From Algoriphagus kandeliae (GTDB lineage: Bacteria; Bacteroidota; Bacteroidia; Cytophagales; Cyclobacteriaceae), in contig NZ_SPSB01000001.1 of the NCBI RefSeq assembly GCF_004571135.1, forward strand, positions 62,001 to 126,000: a stretch of DNA of 64,000 nt. The letters are read 5' to 3'. Numbering within the stretch: position 1 is the first letter of the stretch; the number at the start of each line of letters is the position of its first letter. The notes beneath the pieces are model-generated. The model worked only from the letters and a program-made list of their open reading frames with translations, did no database searches and was not told the DNA's origin. Positions 50,698 through 59,260 of this stretch are shown piece by piece. Made by a program: the position numbers and the translations under genes.

Positions 50698-51984
50698 TTA
50701 GCGCTTATTCATAGAGATATAGTCGCGCTCATTGGCGCCAACATATACCTGACGTGGACGACCAATAGGTTCGCCATTTTCACGCATTTCTTTCCACTGA
50801 GCGATCCATCCCGGAAGACGACCTAGAGCAAACATTACCGTAAACATATCAGTCGGAATACCCAGTGCTCTGTAAATGATTCCAGAGTAGAAGTCTACGT
50901 TTGGATAAAGCTTTCTATCGATGAAGTATTGGTCATTCAAAGCAGCGTGCTCCAATTCTTTTGCGATATCCAAAATTGGGTCATTTACGCCCAATTTACC
51001 CAGCACGTCGTCAGCGGCTTTCTTGATGATTCTAGCTCTAGGATCAAAGTTCTTATAAACTCTATGACCAAATCCCATCAATCGGAAAGGATCATTTTTG
51101 TCTTTAGCCTTGTCCAAATATTTCTTAGCATCACCACCGTCAGCTTTGATAGCTTCTAGCATTTCGATTACAGATTGGTTCGCACCGCCATGAAGTGGTC
51201 CCCAAAGCGCGTTGATACCGGCAGAAATGGATGCGTAGATGGAAGCTTGAGATGAGCCTACAATTCTTACAGTGGAAGTAGAACAGTTTTGCTCATGGTC
51301 TGCGTGAAGGATGAGAAGTTGATCCAAGGCTTTAGCAACTACAGGATCCACGTCATACTTTTCAGCAGGAAGCGCAAACATCATTTTTAGGAAGTTGGAG
51401 CAATAATCCAAGGTATTGTCTGGATAATTTACTGGATGCCCCATTTCGTTTTTGTATGCCCAAGCCGCAAAAGTTGGCATTTTTGCAATCAAACGAATGA
51501 TGCTCAAGTTAACTTCCTCTTCTGATCTGTTTGGATTCAAAGAATTAGGATAGAAAGCTGAAAGAGAGCAAATCAAAGAAGACAAAACTCCCATCGGGTG
51601 TGCATTGGAAGGGAAACCATCTAAGATTTTTTTGATGTCTTCATGAACCAAGGTATGGTGGGTGATCTCCTTTGTGAAGTTTTCGTATTCAGCTTGGGAA
51701 GGAAGCTCTCCATAAATCAGAAGATAGGCAACTTCCAAAAAGGTGGATTTTTCTGCCAAATCCTCGATTCGATAACCTCTATATCGAAGGATACCTTTTT
51801 CCCCATCTAGAAAGGTGATTGCACTCGTTGTAGATCCTGTGTTTTTGTATCCAGGATCAAGGGTGATTAGTCCAGTCGAAGCCCGAAGTTTAGCAATATC
51901 AATTGCGGGTTCGTTTTCTGTTCCGACTGTAACCGGAAATTCAAAATCCTGTCCATCATAGGACAGCTTAACAGATTCAGACAT
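50698..51984 (-). CDS. gltA: citrate synthase
   Basis: A 428-residue type II citrate synthase joining acetyl-CoA and oxaloacetate in the TCA cycle. The signatures are present: LILHADHEQNCSTSTVR, the active-site GPLHGGANQ (His), GFGHRVYKNFDPRA (His) and DFYSG (Asp). The N-terminal small beta domain (residues 1-45, LSYDGQDFEFPV) is characteristic of the Gram-negative NADH-sensitive type. Full length. Monocistronic, with a terminator downstream. Confidence 0.97.
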   Translation of the reverse strand: MSESVKLSYDGQDFEFPVTVGTENEPAIDIAKLRASTGLITLDPGYKNTGSTTSAITFLDGEKGILRYRGYRIEDLAEKSTFLEVAYLLIYGELPSQAEYENFTKEITHHTLVHEDIKKILDGFPSNAHPMGVLSSLICSLSAFYPNSLNPNRSEEEVNLSIIRLIAKMPTFAAWAYKNEMGHPVNYPDNTLDYCSNFLKMMFALPAEKYDVDPVVAKALDQLLILHADHEQNCSTSTVRIVGSSQASIYASISAGINALWGPLHGGANQSVIEMLEAIKADGGDAKKYLDKAKDKNDPFRLMGFGHRVYKNFDPRARIIKKAADDVLGKLGVNDPILDIAKELEHAALNDQYFIDRKLYPNVDFYSGIIYRALGIPTDMFTVMFALGRLPGWIAQWKEMRENGEPIGRPRQVYVGANERDYISMNKR

Positions 51985-52043
51985 ATAAATTTATTTTGGA
52001 TTGCTAATAAGAAAAACTCAAATACTGCCCTTAAGTTAATAAA

Positions 52044-52065
52044 ATCCCCTATTTTATTTAGGGAT
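52044..52065. promoter_or_regulatory. inverted repeat upstream of gltA
   Basis: ATCCCCTA (52044-52051) and TTAGGGAT (52058-52065) form an inverted repeat with one bulged C around TTTTAT, in the 243-base gap upstream of citrate synthase. It may be a regulator site, but the gap otherwise shows nothing beyond AT-rich sequence and the bacilliredoxin terminator. Confidence 0.3.
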
Positions 52066-52209
52066 ATTTACATTTCATTAATGAATATTTGGTGAAGGGT
52101 AAAAGGTGATTTTTTATAAAAAATAAAGTTTTTAAAACCACCGATTGTTTTGTTGTAGGGATTGGAATTTTATCCTGTTTTTGGCAGCTTTTGCCAAATA
52201 AATAAAAAA

Positions 52210-52223
52210 AGCCCCGAAGGGCT
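52210..52223 (-). terminator. intrinsic terminator of the suf operon
   Basis: Stem AGCCC/GGGCT with the stable CGAA loop (UUCG on the minus strand); read on the minus strand it is followed by a T tract, five bases after the bacilliredoxin stop codon. Confidence 0.8.
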
Positions 52224-52227
52224 AAAT

Positions 52228-52650
52228 TTATTCACAAAAATGCTCGAAAACCTCAACTAAATGATCTCCAATCATTTTTGCATTTCTACCTTCAATATGA
52301 TGGCGCTCGATAAAGTGCACCAATTCTCCGTCCTTGAACAAAGCCATAGCCGGTGAGGAGGGAGGATAAGGAAGTACAATTTCACGAACTTTTGCAACTG
52401 CTTCCCGGTCATTTCCGGCAAAAGAAGTAGCTAAAGTGGTTGGTTTCTTTGATGCATTTTCAAGTGCATATCTTACACCTGGACGAGCAGCTCCTGCTGC
52501 ACATCCACATACAGAGTTGATCACCACGAAGGTTGTTCCTTTATGGTCTGGTCCTAAATGAGAAGCAACTTGCTCAGCAGTTCGAAACTCTTCGAAGCCA
52601 AGATCAGTAAGTTCGGCTCTCATTGAAGCGATTAGTTCTTCTGGATACAT
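52228..52650 (-). CDS. BrxA/BrxB-family bacilliredoxin
   Basis: A 140-residue thioredoxin-fold protein with the CGC active site in NSVCGCAAG (Cys48, Cys50), preceded by MYPEELIASMRAEL at the N-terminus. The family removes bacillithiol mixed disulfides in Firmicutes; in Bacteroidota, which also make bacillithiol or similar thiols, the same role is likely. It is the last gene of the suf operon (21 bp after the DUF59 gene), which links thiol redox repair with Fe-S cluster synthesis. Confidence 0.9.
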   Translation of the reverse strand: MYPEELIASMRAELTDLGFEEFRTAEQVASHLGPDHKGTTFVVINSVCGCAAGAARPGVRYALENASKKPTTLATSFAGNDREAVAKVREIVLPYPPSSPAMALFKDGELVHFIERHHIEGRNAKMIGDHLVEVFEHFCE

Positions 52651-52671
52651 ATCAGTCGATTATTTTAAGTT

Positions 52672-53001
52672 TTATAGAAATCCCAATTCAAGTTTTGCCG
52701 CCTCAGACATCATGTCTTGTGAGTATGGCGGATCAAAAGTTATTTCCACTTCCACATTATTCACCCCCTGAATTTGCTGGATTTTATCCTTCACTTCAGA
52801 CGGAATGAATTCAGCAGATGGGCAATTTGGAGAGGTAAGTGTCATTAAAACATATACATTGTTTACCGGGTAGACGGTAATCTCATAGATCAACCCAAGC
52901 TCGTATACATCTACAGGAATCTCAGGGTCATACACCTGTTTGATTGCCTGAATGACTTTTTGCTTTAACTCGTTTTTAGTCTCGTTTTCCATCTCAAGCA
53001 T
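52672..53001 (-). CDS. DUF59/MIP18-family Fe-S assembly protein (SufT-like)
   Basis: A 109-residue DUF59 protein. The family motif VYDPEIPVDVYELGLIYE occupies residues 23-40 and the conserved Cys60 sits in LTSPNCPSAEF. Such proteins (SufT/MIP18/PaaD) help to mature Fe-S proteins downstream of the scaffold. The start could be the ATG at 53001, overlapping sufE by eight bases, or Met4 at 52992. It is the sixth gene of the leftward suf operon, following sufE. Confidence 0.92.
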   Translation of the reverse strand: MLEMENETKNELKQKVIQAIKQVYDPEIPVDVYELGLIYEITVYPVNNVYVLMTLTSPNCPSAEFIPSEVKDKIQQIQGVNNVEVEITFDPPYSQDMMSEAAKLELGFL

Positions 53002-53425
53002 TGAGTTTGGTTTGAAAAGCTAGGGCATAAAATTTCATTTGCTTGATCATGGCTGCAAGTCCATTAGATCGTTGGCTCCCAATAAGATTTCCCATTCCGA
53101 TCCGATCGATAAAATTAAGATCTGCGGATAAGATTTCCTCTGGAGTTCTGTTATCCAAAACGCGAATCAACAAAGAAATTAATCCTTTGGTGATATCAGT
53201 ATTGGAATCAGCTAGATAGCGAACTTTTCCATTTTCCTCTTTAGCAATGAGCCATACCTTGGATTGACAACCTTTTATCAGGTTTTCATCCTTTTGTTCC
53301 TCTTTAGGAAAATCAGCCAAGTTTCCACCTAATTCCATGATGTAAAAAATGGTCGATTCCCGGTCATCTCCGAGGATTTCGAATTCTGAAACAATTTCGT
53401 CTTGTATAGCTGCAATACTGCTCAT
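52994..53425 (-). CDS. sufE: cysteine desulfuration protein SufE
   Basis: A 143-residue SufE. The sulfur-accepting cysteine is Cys53 in LIKGCQSKVW, preceded by the family segment MELGGNLADFP. It stimulates SufS and carries persulfide sulfur to the SufBCD scaffold. Its ATG at 53425 overlaps the sufS stop by four bases (ATGA), and its 3' end overlaps the DUF59 gene by eight bases. Confidence 0.95.
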   Translation of the reverse strand: MSSIAAIQDEIVSEFEILGDDRESTIFYIMELGGNLADFPKEEQKDENLIKGCQSKVWLIAKEENGKVRYLADSNTDITKGLISLLIRVLDNRTPEEILSADLNFIDRIGMGNLIGSQRSNGLAAMIKQMKFYALAFQTKLNA

Positions 53426-54645
53426 TTGTTCTTAATTCTAGCAATTCTGGCAATTCCTTCTGCCAGATTTTCAATTTCTGATTTGGTGTTGTAAACAGCA
53501 AAACTTGCTCTGACAGTTCCTTCAATTCCAAATCTATGCATCAAAGGCTGGGTGCAGTGGTGACCTGTCCGAACTGCTATGCCTCTCGCATCCAGCATTT
53601 GTCCCACATCAAATGGGTGCATACCATTAATATTGAAGGAAAGGACCGCCACTTTTTCAGCAGCAGTTCCTACAGGAATAAACCCTTTAATGTCTTTTGT
53701 CAGTTCATTGGCGTAAGCTAACAGTTCATCCTCATGCTTTTTGATCTGAGTTTTACCCCATGAATTGATGAATTCCAAAGCTTCTTTGAAGGCGATTACG
53801 TCTGCAATATTTGGAGTACCCGCTTCAAATTTGAAGGGGATTTCATTGTAAGTGGTTTTTTCAAACGTTACCTCTTTAATCATTTCACCTCCTCCCAAAA
53901 ATGGAGGAATAGCTTCTAATAATTCACGCTTTCCATACAAGATTCCCAGGCCTGTAGGTCCGTAAAGTTTGTGAGCTGAAAAAGCTAAAAAATCACAATC
54001 CAGATCTTGTACATCGATCTCCAAATGGGAGGTAGATTGAGCGCCATCTAATAGCACTTTGGCCCCAACATTATGGGCTGCTTCAATGATTTTCTTTACC
54101 GGATTGATCGTCCCAAGTGCATTGGATGCATGGACGATACTGACCAGTTTGGTTTTTGGGGAAAGCAATTTTTCAAACTCATCCCAGATAATTTCTCCCT
54201 CTTCAGTGATAGGGATGACTTTTAGATGAGCACCTTTTTCTTCACATAGCATTTGCCAAGGAACAATGTTGGAATGATGCTCCATGGTAGAAATCAGAAT
54301 TTCATCGTCTTTTCCTATGAATCTGTTTCCAAAAGTTTTTGCTACCAAATTGATGCTCTCCGTGGTGCCTTTTGTAAAAATGACTTCAGCGGATTCTTTA
54401 GCATTGATAAAATCGCGTATGGCTTCTCGGGTTTCCTCATAGTACCGTGTTGCTCGATCAGCTAGAGTATGTGCACCCCTGTGAATATTGGAATTATCGT
54501 GTTGGTAATATTTTGAAAGTGCTTCAATAACCGCCTTTGGCTTTTGGGTAGTAGCGGCATTGTCAAAATATACCAAAGGCCTGCCATGTACTTCTTGGTG
54601 AAGCACAGGGAACAGGCCTCTGATTTCATCGATATCAAATCTCAT
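53422..54645 (-). CDS. sufS: cysteine desulfurase SufS
   Basis: A 407-residue class-II cysteine desulfurase (group II, SufS type). Landmarks are the substrate-contacting FDNAATTQKP (28-37), HHSNIVPW (123-130), the PLP-binding Lys226 in FSAHKLYGPTG and the sulfur-carrying Cys364 in RTGHHCTQPL. It takes sulfur from cysteine and hands it to SufE. Tight spacing to sufD (9 bp) and overlap with sufE confirm operon expression. Confidence 0.96.
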   Translation of the reverse strand: MRFDIDEIRGLFPVLHQEVHGRPLVYFDNAATTQKPKAVIEALSKYYQHDNSNIHRGAHTLADRATRYYEETREAIRDFINAKESAEVIFTKGTTESINLVAKTFGNRFIGKDDEILISTMEHHSNIVPWQMLCEEKGAHLKVIPITEEGEIIWDEFEKLLSPKTKLVSIVHASNALGTINPVKKIIEAAHNVGAKVLLDGAQSTSHLEIDVQDLDCDFLAFSAHKLYGPTGLGILYGKRELLEAIPPFLGGGEMIKEVTFEKTTYNEIPFKFEAGTPNIADVIAFKEALEFINSWGKTQIKKHEDELLAYANELTKDIKGFIPVGTAAEKVAVLSFNINGMHPFDVGQMLDARGIAVRTGHHCTQPLMHRFGIEGTVRASFAVYNTKSEIENLAEGIARIARIKNK

Positions 54646-54654
54646 GAAAAAATG

Positions 54655-55920
54655 TTAGAATTTGCTGCCTAGTCGATTTGTGATTAGGCCGACAACATGA
54701 TTTTTGAAGCTTTCATCTTCGATTTTTTCTAAAACTTCACCAACAAAAGCGTAGAGTAGAAGTCCTTTTGCCAAGGTTTTATCTATTCCTCTTGCCTGCA
54801 AATAGAATAAAGCTTCTTCATCTAATTGGCCAACAGTACATCCGTGTGAACATTTCACATCATCTGCCCAGATTTCCAATTGTGGTTTGGTATTGACAAT
54901 GGCATCTTGAGAAAGCAACACATTGTTGTTTTGCTGAAATGCATTGGTCTTTTGAGCATCCTGTCTTACGAAAATTTTTCCGTTGAAGACGCCTCGAGAC
55001 TGTCCATCGAAAATTCCCTTATACAACTCATTGGATTCTGCATGCGGGATGGTGTGATCCACATTGGTGTGATTGTCCACATGGGTTTTACCATTTAGCA
55101 AGTAGATGCCATACATATTTCCTTCGCAATTGCTGCCAAGAAGGTTTAGACTCAAATTATTACGAACCATATCTCCGGACAGGGAAATATTGACAGAAGT
55201 AAATCGGGCATCAGCCTGCACATCAGTTTCGATATTGCTCACTTCAATTACCTGATCTCCTTCATGTTGAAGTCGATAGTAGTTGATCTGAGAATTGATT
55301 CCTCCTTTTGCTTCCACTACTTTGTTGATGAAATAAGAAGAATCACCTAAGCCTACACTTTGATCAATGAAGGTAACTTCTGCAAAATCTCCCACTTCAA
55401 TCCAGAATCGAGGTGTAATCACCTGACCTTCATTAGATTGATTGAAAGAAAGCAAAAGGATAGGCTTATCGACTTGGATCTTTTTCGGAACAGTGATGGA
55501 AATTCCACCGGAAAAAGTCGCCTGATTCAATGCAGCAAAAGCATCCTTTTCTGCTTTGGCTATGGTTCCTATTCCTTCATTATTTTCTTCCAAGCTTCCT
55601 ACTTGAACGCCTTCAATTTGGCTGGAAAGCTCAGGGAGGAATTTTCCATTTGAAAAAACCAAAATGTAACCGTCAAATCCTTTAAAAGTGGATTCAGTGA
55701 TTTGGTTTTGAGAAATGGAAATAGGAGCAGCAGCTCTAAAATCAGAAATGCTTTTTTCCAGTTTTTTCGTGATTGCTGTGAATTTATATTCCTCCGCTTT
55801 AGCTGCTGGAAGTCCAGCTGCTTGATAAAGCTCTTTCCCTGCAGCTCTTAGAACTGAAAAGTTTTGAGGAGCAGATTCTAGCAATACATCGAATGTATCT
55901 TGTGTTGTCAAGGTATTCAT
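54655..55920 (-). CDS. sufD: Fe-S cluster assembly protein SufD
   Basis: A 421-residue SufD subunit of the SufB-C-D scaffold. The right-handed beta-helix core is seen in the many short hydrophobic strands between 180 and 350 (for example ISLSGDMVRNNLSLNLLGSNCEG), with DNHTNVDHTIPHAESN as the typical SufD/SufB segment and CSHGCTVGQLDEEALFYLQARG near the C-terminus. It completes the complex with SufB and the SufC ATPase. Third gene of the suf operon, 16 bp after sufC and 9 bp before sufS. Confidence 0.95.
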   Translation of the reverse strand: MNTLTTQDTFDVLLESAPQNFSVLRAAGKELYQAAGLPAAKAEEYKFTAITKKLEKSISDFRAAAPISISQNQITESTFKGFDGYILVFSNGKFLPELSSQIEGVQVGSLEENNEGIGTIAKAEKDAFAALNQATFSGGISITVPKKIQVDKPILLLSFNQSNEGQVITPRFWIEVGDFAEVTFIDQSVGLGDSSYFINKVVEAKGGINSQINYYRLQHEGDQVIEVSNIETDVQADARFTSVNISLSGDMVRNNLSLNLLGSNCEGNMYGIYLLNGKTHVDNHTNVDHTIPHAESNELYKGIFDGQSRGVFNGKIFVRQDAQKTNAFQQNNNVLLSQDAIVNTKPQLEIWADDVKCSHGCTVGQLDEEALFYLQARGIDKTLAKGLLLYAFVGEVLEKIEDESFKNHVVGLITNRLGSKF

Positions 55921-55936
55921 GCCTGTGTTTTATGAT

Positions 55937-56698
55937 TTAAACTGCCGCTGAATCTACCTCTTCCTTGATCCAATCGTATCCTTTTTCTTCCAATTCCAAA
56001 GCCAATTCTTTGGTGCCGGATTTTACAATTCGTCCTTTGTATAGTACGTGTACATAATCAGGAACGATGTAATCCAACAAACGCTGATAGTGGGTTACGA
56101 CGATAGTAGCGTTTTTATCTGATTTCAATTGATTGACACCATTGGAAACGATCCGAAGCGCGTCGATGTCCAAACCGGAGTCAGTCTCATCCAAAATGGA
56201 CAGCGTTGGTTCCAACATGGCCATTTGAAAGATTTCATTTCGTTTTTTCTCTCCTCCAGAGAAACCTTCATTTAGGGAGCGGCTCAAAAGTTTTTGGTCG
56301 ATTTCAACCAATTTCATTTTCTCCTTCATTAAGGAAAGGAATTTTACCGCATCCAAAGGTTCCTGACCTCTGTATTCCCGTACCTGATTCAAGGCAGTAC
56401 GAAGGAAATTGGTGGAAGAAACGCCAGGGATTTCTACTGGATATTGGAAAGCCAAGAAAACACCTTCTCTAGCTCTGTCTTCAGGAGCCATTTCGAGTAG
56501 GTCTTTACCTTGGAAAATCACTTCTCCTTCCGTGACTTCATATTCTTCTCTACCTGCGAGTACAGAAGCCAAAGTGGATTTTCCGGAACCGTTTGGTCCC
56601 ATGATAGCGTGAACCTCACCGGCTTTCACTTCCAAGTTAATACCTCTTAGAATAGGGGTACCCTCAATAGAGGCATGTAGGTTTTTTATCGTAAGCAT
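55937..56698 (-). CDS. sufC: Fe-S cluster assembly ATPase SufC
   Basis: A 253-residue ABC-type ATPase. Walker A is GPNGSGKST (34-42), the signature NEGFSGGEKKRNE, and Walker B LSILDETDSGLD, where the Asp-Glu-Thr-Asp order is typical of SufC. It provides conformational energy for cluster building on SufBD. Full length, 41 bp after sufB and 16 bp before sufD. Confidence 0.96.
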   Translation of the reverse strand: MLTIKNLHASIEGTPILRGINLEVKAGEVHAIMGPNGSGKSTLASVLAGREEYEVTEGEVIFQGKDLLEMAPEDRAREGVFLAFQYPVEIPGVSSTNFLRTALNQVREYRGQEPLDAVKFLSLMKEKMKLVEIDQKLLSRSLNEGFSGGEKKRNEIFQMAMLEPTLSILDETDSGLDIDALRIVSNGVNQLKSDKNATIVVTHYQRLLDYIVPDYVHVLYKGRIVKSGTKELALELEEKGYDWIKEEVDSAAV

Positions 56699-56739
56699 AT
56701 TTGAGTTTTTTCTTTTTGATTCAACAGTTCAAAGTGGAA

Positions 56740-58185
56740 TTATCCAACGGATCCTTCCAATGTGAGAGCCAAGAGTTTTTGAGCTTCTACAGCAAACTCC
56801 ATTGGCAATTGATTCAATACTTCTTTCGCATAACCGTTTACGATCAAAGCTACCGCATCTTCTGTGTCGATTCCACGCTGATTACAGTAGAAAATCTGAT
56901 CTTCTCCGATCTTCGAAGTGGTTGCTTCGTGCTCCACTTTTGCGGTTGGGTTTTGAATATCGATATATGGGAAGGTATGAGCTCCACATCGATCTCCCAT
57001 TAATAAGGAGTCGCATTGGGAGAAATTTCGAGCGTTGGTAGCCCGCTTCATCACATGAACTTGACCACGATATGAGTTTTGGGATTTTCCAGCAGAAATA
57101 CCTTTAGAAACAATTCGCGACTTGGTGTTTTTACCAATGTGAATCATTTTGGTTCCAGTATCTGCCTGCTGCATGTTATTAGTCACTGCAACAGAATAGA
57201 ATTCACCAACCGAATTATCTCCTTTCAAAATACAGGAAGGGTATTTCCAAGTTACTGCAGATCCAGTTTCAACTTGGGTCCAAGAAATTTTAGAATGGTC
57301 TCCGGCACAGATTCCTCGCTTGGTAACAAAGTTGTAAATACCTCCTTTACCTTCTTTATCTCCAGGGAACCAGTTTTGAACAGTAGAATATTTTACTTCT
57401 GCATGAGCAGCGGCATAAATTTCTACAACGGCCGCATGAAGCTGATTCTCGTCTCGCTGTGGAGCAGTACATCCCTCTAAGTAAGAAACATAGGATTCGT
57501 CTTCCGCAACGATTAAAGTTCGTTCAAACTGTCCGGTATTGGCTGCATTGATTCTGAAATAGGTAGAAAGCTCCATCGGGCATCTCACGCCTTTAGGAAT
57601 ATAGCAGAAAGAACCGTCAGAGAATACCGCAGAGTTCAAAGCTGCATAGTAATTATCAGTCATGGGTACTACAGAACCCAAATATTTCTTTACCAACTCA
57701 GGATGTTCTTTTACAGCTTCGCTGAAGGAGCAGAAAATAATACCGAGTTTCCCAAGAGTATCTTTAAAGGTAGTAGCAACGGATACAGAATCTAATACAG
57801 CATCTACCGCAATACCTTGCAATCGTTTTTGCTCATTGAGGGAAATCCCTAATCGTTCGTAGATCGCTAACAATTCGGGATCCACTTCATTAAGAGATTT
57901 AGGCTTTTTAGTCTGCTTAGGAGCAGAGTAGTAGCGGAGTTTTTGAAAATCTACCTTTGGATAATGGATATTAGCCCATTCCGGCTCTTCCATAGTTTGC
58001 CAGGTGCGGAAAGCCTTTAGCCGCCATTCCAAAAGCCATTCCGGCTCTTCTTTTTTGGCGGAAATCCAACGGATGATTTCTTCATTCAATCCGATGGGGG
58101 CCTCGTCAGCCTCATAGTTGACCGACCAACCGTGCTCGTACTCTTTGGAAGTGAACTCCTCTAAAATCTGATTGTCTTTGCTCAT
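56740..58185 (-). CDS. sufB: Fe-S cluster assembly scaffold SufB
   Basis: A 481-residue scaffold protein from ATG 58185 (the in-frame start at 58230 lies within the candidate operator and adds 15 residues). Typical SufB blocks are present: [59 protein letters not shown] and [20 protein letters not shown], which carry the conserved Cys, and [20 protein letters not shown]. First gene of the operon sufB-C-D-S-E-DUF59-bacilliredoxin. Two ATTTAGACT repeats lie just before its start, within the promoter region. Confidence 0.96.
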   Translation of the reverse strand: MSKDNQILEEFTSKEYEHGWSVNYEADEAPIGLNEEIIRWISAKKEEPEWLLEWRLKAFRTWQTMEEPEWANIHYPKVDFQKLRYYSAPKQTKKPKSLNEVDPELLAIYERLGISLNEQKRLQGIAVDAVLDSVSVATTFKDTLGKLGIIFCSFSEAVKEHPELVKKYLGSVVPMTDNYYAALNSAVFSDGSFCYIPKGVRCPMELSTYFRINAANTGQFERTLIVAEDESYVSYLEGCTAPQRDENQLHAAVVEIYAAAHAEVKYSTVQNWFPGDKEGKGGIYNFVTKRGICAGDHSKISWTQVETGSAVTWKYPSCILKGDNSVGEFYSVAVTNNMQQADTGTKMIHIGKNTKSRIVSKGISAGKSQNSYRGQVHVMKRATNARNFSQCDSLLMGDRCGAHTFPYIDIQNPTAKVEHEATTSKIGEDQIFYCNQRGIDTEDAVALIVNGYAKEVLNQLPMEFAVEAQKLLALTLEGSVG

Positions 58186-58194
58186 GCGTGAGTT

Positions 58195-58218
58195 ATTTAG
58201 ACTAATTACATTTAGACT
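58195..58218 (-). promoter_or_regulatory. ATTTAGACT direct repeat before sufB (operator candidate)
   Basis: Two identical 9-base units at 58195-58203 and 58210-58218, period 15, between the sufB start codon (58185) and a TAnnTTTG-like box on the minus strand (TACCTTCG, 58227-58220). A related palindrome, ATTTAGA-N5-TCTAAAT, is at 58390-58408 on the far side of the same gap. Binding of an iron- or redox-responsive regulator is plausible but unproven. Confidence 0.45.
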
Positions 58219-58348
58219 GCGAAGGTACAACTTATAATGAAAAAATAATGTTCAATTTCATTTGAAAATTCTATCAGATATGCTGTTTGTCAATCAAATT
58301 GAGCTAGAAATACCAATTTTTTATTATTGATTGATGAAATAAAAAAAT

Positions 58349-58375
58349 AAAGGAAGCCTTTTATGGGCTTCCTTT
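58349..58375 (-). terminator. intrinsic terminator downstream of the Lrp gene
   Basis: Stem AAAGGAAGCC (58349-58358) / GGCTTCCTTT (58366-58375) with a 7-base loop; on the minus strand it is followed by a T-rich run. It lies 41 bases after the Lrp stop and isolates it from sufB. Confidence 0.85.
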
Positions 58376-58389
58376 GAATATTTAAATTT

Positions 58390-58408
58390 ATTTAGATTTA
58401 GTCTAAAT
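58390..58408. promoter_or_regulatory. perfect palindrome ATTTAGA-N5-TCTAAAT
   Basis: A 7-5-7 inverted repeat of 19 bases that shares the ATTTAGA core with the two repeats before sufB. It lies just past the Lrp stop, between that stop (58416) and the Lrp terminator. It may be a distal site of the same regulator. Confidence 0.4.
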
Positions 58409-58415
58409 AGTAAGA

Positions 58416-58892
58416 TTACTTACTTTCCTTATCAAAAAACTGAATCGGTCTATTGATACTTTCTTCCAATACAATCAATGTTTCAGTTCTATCTATACCT
58501 TCTACCTTTTGAATTTTATCCAAAACCAATCGAAGATGATTCGTGTCGCGGCAAATGATCTTTGCGAAGATGGAGTAATTGCCAGTAGTATAATAGGCGT
58601 TAACAACTTCAGGGATTTCCTTCAAACGCTCGATGACAGTATCATAGAGTGAACTTTTCTCAAGGTAGATTCCCAAGAAAGCCGCAATATCATATCCCAG
58701 TTTGGTGAAGTTGATATTTAGTGTTGCGCTTTTCACGACACCCATATCTTCCAATTTTTTCATTCTGACATGAACGGTACCAGAAGACACGAATACTTTT
58801 TTGGCTATTTCAGTATAAGGTGTTTTGGCGTCTTCGTTAAGGAGGGAGATGATTTTGAGGTCTATGTTGTCGATATCTAAAATTTTATCCAT
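58416..58892 (-). CDS. Lrp/AsnC-family transcriptional regulator
   Basis: A 158-residue regulator. The N-terminal HTH (residues 8-50) reads IDLKIISLLNEDAKTPYTEI and AKKVFVSSGTVHVRMKKLE; the C-terminal RAM/effector-binding domain (about 65-150) includes YDIAAFLGIYLEKS, VVNAYYTTGNYSIFAKI and the usual dimer strand. It probably senses an amino acid or related metabolite and assembles as octamers. Monocistronic with its own terminator, upstream of the suf operon on the same strand; a direct role in suf control is possible but unproven. Confidence 0.93.
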   Translation of the reverse strand: MDKILDIDNIDLKIISLLNEDAKTPYTEIAKKVFVSSGTVHVRMKKLEDMGVVKSATLNINFTKLGYDIAAFLGIYLEKSSLYDTVIERLKEIPEVVNAYYTTGNYSIFAKIICRDTNHLRLVLDKIQKVEGIDRTETLIVLEESINRPIQFFDKESK

Positions 58893-59127
58893 CTTTTTGC
58901 TTAGGATTTAGATGATTTTTAAAGAAACTGCCAGTAAATTAGAGATTGTTCAAAATATTGCAAAATTATTTTTTCAATTTGTAATTGAAATCAAAATGTT
59001 ATTACTTTGAGGCTGATTCATTAAGTTTGAGAAAATTTGGAATTACTTATTAATGGAGGCTTAATATTTTGATTATTAGTCTCTTTTCCGAATTTTCAGT
59101 TGATATCGAACTTTTAATCTCTAAAGT
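58893..59127. other. intergenic region between the Lrp gene and the secreted protein gene, left part
   Basis: AT-rich sequence without an open frame longer than about 30 codons. It contains the promoter side of the Lrp gene; no repeat was found. The right part carries the candidate short transcript (59128-59179) and the promoter at 59212-59243. Confidence 0.5.
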
Positions 59128-59179
59128 TATATTTGGGTTTATATTCTGAAAAAAGTCTTGCCGTTGGTAAGGCTTTTTT
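59128..59179 (+). ncRNA. candidate short promoter-terminator transcript
   Basis: TATATTTG (59128-59135) is an exact -7 box. Only 13 bases after it begins a terminator hairpin AAAAAAGTCTTGCC / GGTAAGGCTTTTTT (59149-59179, loop GTT, with G-U pairs) followed by more T. No gene ends here on this strand, so the hairpin has no coding transcript to terminate. It may be a tiny RNA or a leader attenuator for the next gene. No good -33 box is present, so confidence is low. Confidence 0.35.
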
Positions 59180-59211
59180 GTTTTTCTTTTGAAAAAATAA
59201 AATGCAAAAAA

Positions 59212-59243
59212 TTGTATTTGAAAAATTTTTTGTTGTATTTTTG
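59212..59243 (+). promoter_or_regulatory. Bacteroidota-type promoter of the 59.3-kb secreted protein gene
   Basis: TTG (59212-59214) with a 21-base spacer to TATTTTTG (59236-59243), an exact TAnnTTTG box, 17 bases before the ATG at 59261. Confidence 0.65.
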
Positions 59244-59260
59244 ACTAATCATTGAAAGTC

